NCBI RefSeq assembly: GCF_003049685.1
Contig: NZ_PYSY02000008.1
Span: 97,919 to 161,918, forward strand
DNA from: Brucella pituitosa
GTDB taxonomy: Bacteria; Pseudomonadota; Alphaproteobacteria; Rhizobiales; Rhizobiaceae
Direction of reading: 5' to 3'
Length of the DNA stretch: 64,000 bases
Positions 55,208 to 64,000 of the stretch are shown in pieces (positions within the stretch are counted from its first letter, which is position 1; every line of letters begins with the position of its first letter). The notes beneath the pieces were generated by a model that made no database searches, was not told where the DNA came from, and saw only the letters and a list, made by a program, of their open reading frames with translations. The position numbers and the translations under genes were made by a program.

Positions 55208-55783
55208 TTAAGATCCAGGCTTCAGCCCATCCCAACGTTTAACCGTGCCTGTTTCAATACCGAACAGATCAAGAGCGCGGCCCACAGAATGGCAGACCAT
55301 CTCGTTAATGCTTTCGGGATGCGAATAAAAGGCTGGAACAGGCGGCATGATGATTGCCCCCATTTCAGTGAGTGCTGTCATCGTTTTCAAATGCCCGAGA
55401 TGCAGCGGCGTTTCCCGCACCATGAGAACCAGTCGGCGCCGTTCTTTCAAAACCACATCAGCGGCCCTGCTCATCAGTGTCGACGTCACACCGACGCTAT
55501 CTCCGACATGGTTTTAACCGAACACGGAGCAACCAGCATACCCATCGTCCTGAACGATCCCGATGCTATCGAAGCGCCGACATCCGCAGCCGAATGAACC
55601 ACATCGGCGCGATGCGACAGCTCTGATTTTTGTATACCAAGCTCCTGATGGAGCGTGAGCAGCGCTGCGCGAAACAACGAGATGCGTTTCGACGCCCACT
55701 GATCGCGCCAGTTCCAGTGCCTTAAGCCCATAAGCTGCGCCCGAAGCGCCCGAAATTCCTATCACCAGGCGTTGAGCGCTCAT
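55208..55783 (-). pseudogene. ubiX: UbiX-like flavin prenyltransferase, frameshifted
   Basis: UbiX makes the prenylated FMN cofactor used by UbiD. Visible pieces: VIGISGASGAAYGLKALELA (FMN-binding start), then in another frame ADVGASIASGSFRTMGMLVA with PCSVKTMSEIAS (the PCS..T motif), then VVLKERRRLVLMVRETPLHL and MTALTEMGAIIMPPVPAFYS. Frameshifts lie near 55690 and 55488. It starts four bases after the ubiD stop. Corrected length about 190 residues, normal for the family. Confidence 0.9.
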
Positions 55784-55786
55784 CGG

Positions 55787-57123
55787 TTACGCTCCCTCGA
55801 ACCAGTCGCTGGCCTTGACACTGTCGCCAAGTCGCAATCGCTTGCGTTCAAACTCCTGTTCCCGTCCCCATGGCTTGGTCGCATCCACAAGCAGCCTGCC
55901 CCAATGGTCCTTCTGTTCATCCCGATAAAATGATGGTGTATCCGGGATGATCAGCGTAATCCTTGTCTGGGCGACAACGCGTTAGAATGGCCCATTGCAC
56001 ATCATCCATGTCGTAGATATTCACGTCGGTATCCACCACCGTGATCTGTTTTGACCATATGGGTTCGGCCCCGATAGCCCCCAGCATGACCTGACGCGCA
56101 TGTCCCTCGAACTGCGGCTCGATCTGGATGATGGCGTGATTGACGAATGGCTGGCAGGTGACATTGATGATACCGGGAAGCGCAGCACTCAAGCGCTGAT
56201 AAATATTCGCGGAAACCGATAGTTCGAGTGTGAGCACTTCTTCAGGTGAACCACATAATATCGAATGAAACATCGCGTCTTTGCGCACGGTGACGCCCAG
56301 TACTTCGAAAACCGCATTAGGTCCGACAGGAACGTAATACCCATAAACTCGCCAAAGGCCCTTCGGCGCGGCGTTCATTGGGAAAGCGTCCTTCGATAAC
56401 CACTTCGGTTTCTGCAGGAACTTCAAGATCGATATGGTTGCATTTGCGCATGGCAATCGGTCGTCCACGCAGGCGTGCCGCCACTTCCAATTCGTCGACA
56501 TCATACGGCAGTGGCGCTGCTGCGGTTAGAAATGCATGCGAAGGTGTACCAATCAACATGGCCGCTTCAGGCGGTTTGCCCAGTTTTTCCGCCTTCTCAT
56601 GATAGATCGTCAGATGATGGCGAGGTGCCAAGCGACAGCGCAGCTCGTTATCGCTGATAAACATCGAGCGATGATAGGACAAATTACCAACGCCGGTTTC
56701 CGGATCTTTGGCGATAAACATGGCGGAGGTGAAATAGGGCGCGCCGTCCCGGTCAGAATAGGTAATCAGCGGCAGATCGGACAGCTTCACTTCTTCATAT
56801 TCGGGAAGTTCGCTGTCATCGGCAAGTTTCAGCGGCTCTTTCATCTCTGACGTGCCAAGAGATGCGAGACGGCTCCACTGGGTGCAAAAATCCTTTGCGT
56901 CAATGCCGATCACTTCGGCAATTCTGTCGCGCGTGCTGTAAACATTGCTGACAACGGGAAACCGTGTGCCTTTTACGTTGGTAAACATCACCGGCTTCGC
57001 CCATTTTTTCTGCGCAAGCTGTGTGACGGCTGCAAGTTCATGCGCAGGGTCAATCTCTCGATCAACCACCAGCAGATCGCCGCGCTCTTCAACTTATTGA
57101 TAAAATCTCATCTCAAACTCCAT
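55787..57123 (-). pseudogene. ubiD: UbiD-family decarboxylase, frameshifted
   Basis: UbiD enzymes (de)carboxylate aromatic or unsaturated acids with prenyl-FMN. The N-terminal half is open (MFTNVKGTRFPVVSNVYSTR; GVGNLSYHRSMFISDNELRC; RHHLTIYHEKAEKLGKPPEA). A shift near 56330 leads to FEVLGVTVRKDAMFHSILCG and LPGIINVTCQPFVNHAIIQI; another near 55920 to the end DSVKASDWFEGA. The first codons from ATG 57123 also need a one-base repair. Conserved E..R..E residues appear in the central region (PAETEVVIEGRFPNERRAEG). Confidence 0.9.
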
Positions 57124-57131
57124 TCTAGGAT

Positions 57132-57708
57132 TCAGCGGACAGTGCCCAAATTGGGTGTTAATGCGATACGGGTGGTACGCGCGTCGTGCGCGGAACGCAG
57201 CCGATAACGGTCTCCGGGATAGATAAAACGGCTACGCGTGACCGGAATCCCGTCGCGCCATGTCGAACGGTCCAGAAGCAGGCAAGGCTGGTTGGCATCG
57301 ATCTGCAAAAGCTGGCGTATGTCGTCTTCAGCGCGAATGGCACGAATGGCATTATCAACTGTTGTGACCACCGTTTCGCGCCGAAACCATGCTTCGGGGC
57401 CTTGCGTTGAAAACGTCTGATCCAGATATCCGGAGCTTCTGCGGCGTTGACATAGCGCTCTTCAAGCTGAATGGGCGTGCCATCTTCCAGATGAAGAAAC
57501 CGGCTGTAATAAACAAACCACATCATCGCAAACAAATCATTGCAACCGATAATGCGATATTAATCAATCGGCTGTGCGCGAAACATCGACTCTGCTGCAA
57601 TCACGCTTCCAGAAGGGATCTGGAAATTTGCTTCAACCATTCTTCCGTTTCAACGCGGCGATCAATTTCGCTTTTGATTTTTTTATAGAGATGCTGGTCA
57701 GTGTTCAC
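57132..57708 (-). pseudogene. Second GntR/HutC regulator copy, DNA-binding domain lost
   Basis: It begins (GTG 57708) like the first copy: NTDQHLYKKIKSEIDRRVET. It then jumps after NFQIPSG to FLHLEDGTPIQLEERYVNAA, so most of the winged helix is deleted. The end is VDNAIRAIRAEDDIRQLLQI, VTRSRFIYPGDRYRLRSAHD. At least two further shifts occur. It cannot bind DNA in the usual way. It is a paralogue of 53825-54569, by the matching UTRA segments. Confidence 0.86.
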
Positions 57709-57753
57709 GATGCGCGCTCATAAAATTGGCCAATGTGATAGTAAACTTCAACC

Positions 57754-57769
57754 ATTATGATATCATAAT
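57754..57769. promoter_or_regulatory. Palindromic operator candidate 1
   Basis: ATTATGATATCATAAT is a perfect 16-bp palindrome about 45 bp upstream of the GntR copy/ubiDX arm. It shares its centre TGATATCA with the second site at 57901. Likely target of the GntR/HutC regulator. Confidence 0.65.
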
Positions 57770-57900
57770 CAAGTGCGTAAATTTAGAAATGCTAGAAATG
57801 TGTCGGACAAAAATCGCCCTCATCAGCATAAGGACCGCTATTCTGCGGTTTTATCGCTGTTTACCCAATTTCGACGTCTTGTATTTTTCTGTTGACTTTT

Positions 57901-57916
57901 AAAGTGATATCACTTT
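57901..57916. promoter_or_regulatory. Palindromic operator candidate 2
   Basis: AAAGTGATATCACTTT is a perfect 16-bp palindrome 105 bp upstream of the aldehyde dehydrogenase start. The spacing to site 1 is 147 bp, centre to centre, suitable for looping between the two divergent operons. Confidence 0.65.
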
Positions 57917-58020
57917 GCATAGATAAGAATATCTTTAGTGCATCGAAATGAATAATTCCGGGCACGCGGCGGAAAAGGAAGCTATGCTTTCAGCACAAGG
58001 GCTCGCCAAGAGGAGGGGCA

Positions 58021-59490
58021 ATGTCGACCCGACCTGCAAAAACTTGCTATGTATATCAACGGTGAATGGGTAGAGCCGTCATCGGGCCAATATATCGAGA
58101 CCATCGATCCATTTACGGCGAAGCCTTGGGCCTTGGTGCCTCGCGGCAATGCCGAAGACGCTGACAGAGCCATTCAAGCAGCGCATAATGCCTTTACCAA
58201 AGGCCCGTGGAGAAAGTTGCATCCCAGCGAGCGTGGCCGCATTATACAGCGCTTCGCCGATCTCATCGAACAGAATGCAGATGAGCTGGCTGAGATCGAA
58301 GTGTGCGATAATGGTCGCCTTCTCGCCGAAATGCGCCATCAAATTCGCTATATTCCGCGCTGGTATCACTATTATGCCGGGCTGAGGACAAGATCGAAGG
58401 TGCGGTGCATCCCTGCGATAAAAAGCCCTGAGCTTCTCGCGGCACGAGCCACTCGGCGTCTGCGTCGGCATCGTGCCGTGGAACGCACCCCTGTTTCTGT
58501 TTTCACTCAAGGCTGCCCCGCCCTGGCAGCCGGTTGCGCTGGTGATGAAACCGGCCGAGTATACCTCGGCTACGGCTATCAAATTGATGGAACTGGTTGA
58601 AAAGGCTGGCTTCCCCGCAGGTGTGATCAATGTCGTGACCGGCTATGGACCTGAAGTTGGTGAGCCGTTGGTGACGCACCCGCTCACACGCCACGTTGGC
58701 TTTACGGGATCGACCCGCACGGGTGCGCATCTATATGCGTTGGCGGCTAAAGACATCAAGCGGGTTAGCCTCGAACTGGGTGGCAAGTCGCCCAATATCA
58801 TTTTTGAGGACGCCAATCTTGATAATGCCGTACGCGGCGTCGTCGGCGGTATCTTTGGCGCGGTAGGTCAAACCTGTATTGCCGGTTCGCTTGTTGTTGC
58901 AGCGAAAAATACGATGAATTTCTGGAAAACTGACGGCCTTCACCAAAACGGCGCGCATTGGCGACCCCAAACACCTGGATACCCATCGGCCCTATAGCCA
59001 ACGCCATGCAGTATGAGAAAGTGCTGGGCTATATCGATATCGCGCGGCAGGAAGGTGCAGAACTCATCATCGGCGGCAAACGGCCCGATCTGGATGAATG
59101 TGCGGCAGGCTATTTCGTTGAGCCAACGATTTTGCAGTGTGAACAATGATATGCGCATTGCGCGTGAAGAGGTGTTTGGACCTGTTCTGGCAGCCATTCC
59201 ATTTGATGATGCGGAAGAAGCCGTAGCCATCGCCAATGACAGCGAATTCGGGTTGGCTGCAGGTGTCTGGACCTCGGATATGCGTCGCGCCATACTCATG
59301 TCGGAAAGCCTGGAAGCGGGCAGTGTCTGGGTAAACACATATCGCGATGTGTCCTACACCACTCCGTTTGGCTATAAAAGAGCGGAATAGGCCGGGAAAA
59401 CGGAATAGAAGGAATTAAAGAGTTCCTGCAAACCAAAGCCGTGTGGTTATCCACTGCAGAGGAGATAGCAAATCCGTTCGTGATCGGCTG
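58021..59490 (+). pseudogene. NAD-dependent aldehyde dehydrogenase, frameshifted
   Basis: ATG 58021 has AGAGGAGGG upstream. After an A-run insertion near 58040 the protein reads MYINGEWVEPSSGQYIETID, SERGRIIQRFADLIEQNADE, then (other frames) LGVCVGIVPWNAPLFLFSLK-like region, GFPAGVINVVTGYGPEVGEP, VGFTGSTRTGAHLYALAAKD, VSLELGGKSPNIIFEDANLD (catalytic Glu), FGAVGQTCIAGS (catalytic Cys) and VFGPVLAAIPFDDAEEAVAI. At least six indels. It would oxidise an aldehyde to an acid; substrate unknown. Confidence 0.9.
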
Positions 59491-59574
59491 ACAAGGAACG
59501 CCAGAACAAAGCCTAAAAAGCGAGCCATTTGAGGCCGGGTGGTTCGCAAAAATTACGGCCAAAGGAACTAGAAA

Positions 59575-60457
59575 ATGAGTATTAAAGAAACAGTGCGCTC
59601 TAAAAGGCGATTACGCTTACTGTCGGAGCAACGATAAGCCTTCTCATGATCACAGGCTCTGTCAGTGCGCAAACCGCAGCGGACAGCCTGCCACAGAAAT
59701 ATCGCGAAGCCGGTGTAATCAAGCTGGTTACCGACGCGAAATATCCGCCCTTTCAGTCTATGAACGACGCTGGCGAAATGGTCGGTTTTGAAGTCGATCT
59801 CTGGAATGCCATCGCCGCCCGTCTCAACGTCAAAGTCGATGTTACATCGGTTTCGTTCGATTCTCTGATCCCCGGTGTTCAGTCGGGACGTTGGGATATT
59901 GCGATGGAAGGCATCACCGACAATGCCGAACGCCAGAAAGTCGTTAGTTTCGTTGATTACGGATACACCACATCATCGGCCTATGTCCTTGAGCAAAGGC
60001 GCTGATATCAGCGACCATTTAGGCCTTTGCGGGCTGAAAGGTTCCGCGCAAAGCGGCACCGAATGGTGGACATGATCACGAAGGAAATCGGCGAAGCCTG
60101 CGTTGCGGCCGGCAAAGAAAAGCCAACCGTTTCAGAATTCGGCACATCCGAAGCAACATTGCTGTCGGTTTATTCCGGTCGAAGTGATTTCGTTTTGACC
60201 TCTGCGGCACTTGCCGGAGAAATTCAGAAGTCGGCACCACATCCGGTCAAAGTTATTCCTATGCAAATTTTGCCAAGAATGCCCAGTGGCATCGCATTCC
60301 GTAAAAATGAAACAGATCTCGGCGAGGCTCTGCTGGCAGCTCTGAAGTCAAGGCCAGCGGCGACTACGACAAAATCTACGCAAAATGGACTGTCTCGCCA
60401 ATGGCGATGGAACACGAGCCAGGTATAAATCTGGCCACGATCCCAACTTCAAAATAG
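59575..60457 (+). pseudogene. Amino-acid ABC transporter binding protein, frameshifted
   Basis: ATG 59575 begins a signal peptide disrupted by a one-base indel (ISLLMITGSVSAQ after repair). The mature protein is a family-3 solute-binding protein: VIKLVTDAKYPPFQSMNDAG, VGFEVDLWNAIAARLNVKVD, VQSGRWDIAMEGITDNAERQ, then, shifted, EFGTSEATLLSVYSGRSDFV and SGIAFRKNETDLGEALLAAL. These bind polar amino acids or relatives (opines, amines) in the periplasm. Three or more indels. Confidence 0.88.
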
Positions 60458-60534
60458 CAATCTCGGTCGGTGATATAACTCGGGATTGAGTTCATCGGCC
60501 GCATCAATGCGAATATGATTGAGAGACAGCTACT

Positions 60535-61445
60535 ATGTCGGATGATTCAATTCTCGCCGCCTCGCCTTCTCCTGACCGGCCCATGCTGACATATATTTCG
60601 GCCAGCGCTTGAAGACGCGGATAACTGCAACGCTGCTTATCATCTTCATACTTTATTGCGCCCAGATGATTGCGGCTAATCCTAATTTTGGATGGAGTGT
60701 AGTTGGAGAATATCTGTTCGATAGTCGCGTCCTGTGGGGCTGTCTCACGCTATGGCTGACTGTGGTCACCATGGTTATTGGGTTGTTCTGGGACGATTTT
60801 AGCCATCATGGCGATGTCCAATAATTTCGTTATTTCGAAAGTAGCCAAAGCCTATATCTGGTTCTTTCGTGGAACCCCCGTCCTGGTTCAATTGATCTTC
60901 TGGTACAACCTCGGTGCCCTGTTTCCCGAAATATCGATCGGGCTGCCTTTCACATCATGGTGGATTTCGGTTCCCACCAATTCATTGATATCGCCGGTAA
61001 CGGCTGCTGTCCTTGGTCTGGGATTGAACGAAGGCGCATATATGTCCGAAATCATTCGGAGCGGCCTGATGTCGGTGGAACCCGGTCAAAAACAAGCGGC
61101 GAAATCACTTGGCATGACCAACGGCAAGGCTTTGTGGCGCATTATATTGCCGCAGGCGATGCCAGTGATCATCCCTCCGACCGGCAATCAGACGATTGGG
61201 ATGCTGAAAACATCCTCTCTGGTGAGTGTGATATCATTGGCTGACCTGCTTTATTCGGCGCAAACTATCTACTCCCGCAACTTTCAGACCATCCCTTTGT
61301 TGATCGTGGCATCTGGTATCTGGCGGCAACGACCATTCTGAGTACTGTACAGGTTCGCATCGAGCGGCATTTTAGTCGCTCCAATCAGCAGACAAATACA
61401 TCCTCAACTCGCCTTCCCCGTCGTCTGTTTCGTCAGAAAGCTTGA
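60535..61445 (+). pseudogene. Amino-acid ABC transporter permease, frameshifted
   Basis: After shifts near 60605 and 60790 the protein reads TATLLIIFILYCAQMIAANP, then MAMSNNFVISKVAKAYIWFF, RGTPVLVQLIFWYNLGALFP (HisM/GlnP N-motif), LGLGLNEGAYMSEIIRSGLM, PGQKQAAKSLGMTNGKALWR (EAA-type loop) and a last shift near 61315. The single-chain inner-membrane channel of the import system. Four helices are clear. Confidence 0.88.
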
Positions 61446-61449
61446 TAAA

Positions 61450-62206
61450 ATGTCCGATTCGATGATTGTCTTTGACCGGGTGTCGAAAAATTACGGCAGC
61501 ATGACTGTCCTCAATAACATCAACCTTGAAGTGGCCGCCGGTGAGGTGGTTAGTCTGATTGGCCCATCGGGATCAGGAAAATCAACGTTGCTGCGCTGCG
61601 TGAACCATTTGGAACGCATTGAGCAAGGCAGCATCAAGGTGGACGGTGAGTTGATCGGTTACCGACGCGAAGGCAATTTTGCGCGAACTTCCAGAAAGAT
61701 GATCGCACGCCAACGCGCCCGGATCGGCATGGTGTTCCAGAACTTCAACCTCTTTGGACATAAAACAGCACTCGAAAACGTCATCGAAGCGCCTGTTCAT
61801 GTGCTGGGAATTGCAAAAAGCGAAGCTGTGAAACAAGCGAGCGAGGTGTTGGCACGCGTGGGGCTTGCCGATAAATTACATCACTATCCCCGCATGTTAT
61901 CTGGTGGTCAGCAGCAACGCGTTGCCATTGCGCGCCTTGGCAATGAAGCCCAAAGTCCTGCTTTCGATGAACCGACCAGTGCGCTTGATCCTGAACTGGT
62001 GGGGAAGTGCTCGACGTCATGCGGTCGCTAGCAGCAGATGGTCTGACAATGATGGTGGTGACGCACGAGATGTCGTTGCACGCGATGTTTGCAATCGGAT
62101 TGCATTCATGCAAGCTGGCCAAATTGTCGAATGCGGTGCTCCCTCGGAAATATTGGATAATCCCGCATTTGAGCGAACCCGCTCTTTCCTTTCCAAGGTT
62201 CACTAG
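61450..62206 (+). pseudogene. Amino-acid ABC transporter ATPase, frameshifted
   Basis: The GlnQ/HisP-type ATPase has Walker A SLIGPSGSGKSTLLRCVNHL, the Q-loop RIGMVFQNFNLFGHKTALEN, ABC signature MLSGGQQQRVAIAR and Walker B FDEPTSALDPELVG. Two single-base losses just before Walker B turn ALAMKPKVLLFDE into a shifted segment; a further shift near 62005 leads to GLTMMVVTHEM and the end AFMQAGQIVECGAPSEILDN. It starts four bases after the permease stop. Confidence 0.9.
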
Positions 62207-63471
62207 ATGACTATTCCGCACAAGGCGGTTTCTTCGGATAAATGGGACCTGATCATCGTTGGCGGCGGTATAGTCGGATGTTCAACGGCTCTTTATGCCG
62301 CACGATCAGGCTTGCGTGTGCTGATTGTCGAGCGTGATACACGGGATCCAGACAATCCGGCCGAAATCTTGGCTTTGTGCGTCAGCAGGGCCGTGACTTT
62401 CGCGAGCTTCCGCTGGCCATGGCTTCTCTCAACCTGTGGGAAGGACTGGAGCGGGATCTGGGCCGTAAAGTGGGCTGGCTTCGTGGCGGCAACGCGGTCC
62501 TTGCCACCAGTGACAGTGACCTTTCAACCAAGCCGATTGGCAATCCAAAGCCACAAAGTATGGGTTGGACACGGTTCTGCTTACACAAGCGCAAATTCGC
62601 GAAAAGCTTCCGCTTATCGCAGACAATGCTAAAGTGCGCGGGGCCATGTTTACCGCATCAGACGGGCGTGCCGAACCGAGTCGAGCAACGCGAGCCATGT
62701 TTGAAGCGGCGATTGAAGCCGGTGTTTCCGTTATCCTTGGCGCGCGTGTGACGCGAGTGGATATTCAGGCTGGTCATGTGCACGGGGTCTGGATTGGCCG
62801 CAGGCTTTATCGCGCAGATCAGGTACTGTGCGCAGCGGGCACCGAAAGCTCAAGCTGTTGCGCGCGGTTGGGTACATTCTCCCGCAAGAAAGAATACGCG
62901 CAACCGTGGCACGAACGGTCCCGGCCGCAGATCTCACCGTCAATCCTGCATTTCACTGCCACTGACCGGCATTCGTCAGGATGCGTGGAGACATTCGTCT
63001 TTCAGTGGCGGGCGGGGAATATGATGTTCGTCTCGATTCCTGGCGCACCATGCGTCACTACCAAGAAACACGTAAGAGCAATCCTGACGCGGCCCGGATA
63101 AATTATCTAGGTCCTCTGCAAAAGTTAGCGCCCTTGCGACCATCGGCACCGATTGCTGACATTGCACCAACAAGCGAGGCGGTAGAACCCGCGTATTATC
63201 GCGTGCAGCAGGCGCAGGATGAGATAAGGCGCTTCCTGCCGGCGATCGCTGATCTCGAAATCGAAGCGGTTTGGGCTGGCATCATCGACACACTTCCTGA
63301 TGTGATCCCGGTTATGGGCCATGTGAACGGCGTCGATGGACTTCTAGTGGCGACGGGCTTCAGTGGACACGGTTTTGGCCTAGGTCCATGGCTGGTAAAG
63401 TCATGGCTGAATTCGCACAAGGGCACTCGTCTTCAGTGGATATATCGGGCCTATCACCGGATCGGTTCTAA
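62207..63471 (+). pseudogene. FAD-dependent D-amino-acid-dehydrogenase-like oxidase, frameshifted
   Basis: A DadA/glycine-oxidase-type enzyme with FAD motif DLIIVGGGIVGCSTALYAAR at the start. Pieces in three frames follow: FRELPLAMASLNLWEGLERD, IREKLPLIADNAKVRGAMFT, EAGVSVILGARVTRVDIQAG, then DTLPDVIPVMGHVNGVDGLL and ATGFSGHGFGLGP (FAD-binding end), and MAGKVMAEFAQGHSSSVDIS. It would oxidise an amine or amino acid to an imine. ATG 62207 immediately follows the ATPase stop region. Confidence 0.88.
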
Positions 63472-63544
63472 CCATAATCGGTAGACCTCAAACAGTGTAA
63501 CGCGCACCCAACACAATCAACTAACAAAGACAAGGAGACGGAAA

Positions 63545-63925
63545 ATGGCACAGAGAATTTTTTCTGGAGTCCCTTCGGAGGCAATCGCCGGATATGCCAA
63601 AGCGGTTATTGATGGAAGCACAATTTATGTTTCGGGGACCACTGGCCGCGATAAAACAACAGGCATATTTCCCACTGATGCAGCGCAACAGGCACGCAAT
63701 GCGCTCGCCGAGATCGACGACGTTCTGAAGAAGGCGGGGCAAGCCTTACGCCGTCGCCAGCCGCGTTTACGTCACCGATCTTGAGGCCGCCGATGCTGTA
63801 ACGCCAGTGCTTGGGAAGTGTTCAAAGACATTCGGCCGACCAGTACGTTCCTAATCTGCCAGATCCCTGCACGCGGTGCGAAAGTGGAGATCGAGATTAT
63901 AGCTTCAGTGTCCGTCGTCGAATGA
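63545..63925 (+). pseudogene. RidA-family imine/enamine deaminase, frameshifted
   Basis: ATG 63545 follows a strong AAGGAG site. Open part: QRIFSGVPSEAIAGYAKAVI, GSTIYVSGTTGRDKTTGIFP, QARNALAEIDDVLKKAGQ. After shifts near 63735 and 63815: SRVYVTDLEAADAVTPVLG, then FLICQIPARGAKVEIEIIAS with the key Arg. RidA hydrolyses reactive imines, matching the oxidase in front of it. Confidence 0.88.
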
Positions 63926-64000
63926 TTTGAGACTATTTGTGTTTTTGAAGATTGGAGTTTCCGGCTCGGTTTGGGGTTTGATTTAAGCGGCTTTGGCCTG

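Overview
The window reads as an accessory (plasmid or integrative-conjugative) region of an alphaproteobacterium. A complete VirB/VirD4-type type IV secretion cluster, a VirD2-like relaxase beside a ParA/ribbon-helix-helix pair, and the general look of the genes point to the Hyphomicrobiales (Brucella/Ochrobactrum/rhizobial relatives). That is inference from gene content; no rRNA and no intact tRNA is present. The copper block is visibly richer in G+C than its surroundings, suggesting a separate origin.

Layout. 1-8 kb: an ardC-type antirestriction gene broken twice, first by a group II intron (only its 3' part is in the window), then by a RIT (recombinase-in-trio) element whose 40-bp terminal inverted repeats I could match almost perfectly. 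The RIT also carries an IS630-type transposase. 8-16 kb: a RelE/Phd toxin-antitoxin pair, a phage-type repressor, a ParA operon, a repeat-rich divergent control region, a candidate oriT, MobC and a 994-residue relaxase, then a compact two-gene unit that may be an uncharacterised toxin-antitoxin pair. 16.6-27.1 kb: a copper/heavy-metal island (multicopper oxidase, CDF exporter, Cu P-type ATPase, DUF411 protein, DUF305/beta-propeller fusion, cytochrome c, an ATP-grasp-like protein, a MerR-regulator remnant). 27.2-31.3 kb: scraps of a prophage lysis cassette abutting a truncated hsdR followed by a GIY-YIG protein. 31.7 kb: a 24-nt tRNA-Ser 3' end, the usual footprint of a tRNA-targeting integrase.

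31.9-44.8 kb (minus strand): virB1-virB2-virB3-virB4-(decayed transglycosylase)-virB5-lipoprotein-virB6-virB8-virB9-virB10-virB11-virD4. virD4 carries two frameshifts in homopolymer runs. Divergent from it, 45-48.2 kb holds three overlapping secreted staphylococcal-nuclease-like genes, a tiny membrane protein and cysteine-rich secreted proteins. 48.8-51.4 kb: a membrane protein that may be RcgA-like, and a broken alpha/beta hydrolase. 51.4-53.8 kb: a pile-up of IS30, IS630 and IS5 elements, all with damaged transposases.

53.8-64 kb: a catabolic locus in which essentially every gene is frameshifted. On the minus strand are a GntR/HutC regulator, a TIGR02444-type protein, UbiX, UbiD and a second, gutted GntR copy. 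On the plus strand are an aldehyde dehydrogenase, a polar amino-acid ABC transporter (binding protein, permease, ATPase), a DadA-like FAD oxidoreductase and RidA. Two perfect palindromes sharing TGATATCA lie between the two arms and are probable GntR operators. Taken together the locus looks built to import an amino-acid-like compound, oxidise it at the amine, dispose of the enamine/imine, oxidise an aldehyde and decarboxylate with a prenylated-flavin enzyme. The damage is almost entirely single-base indels, so either recent gene decay or poor base calling must be considered.
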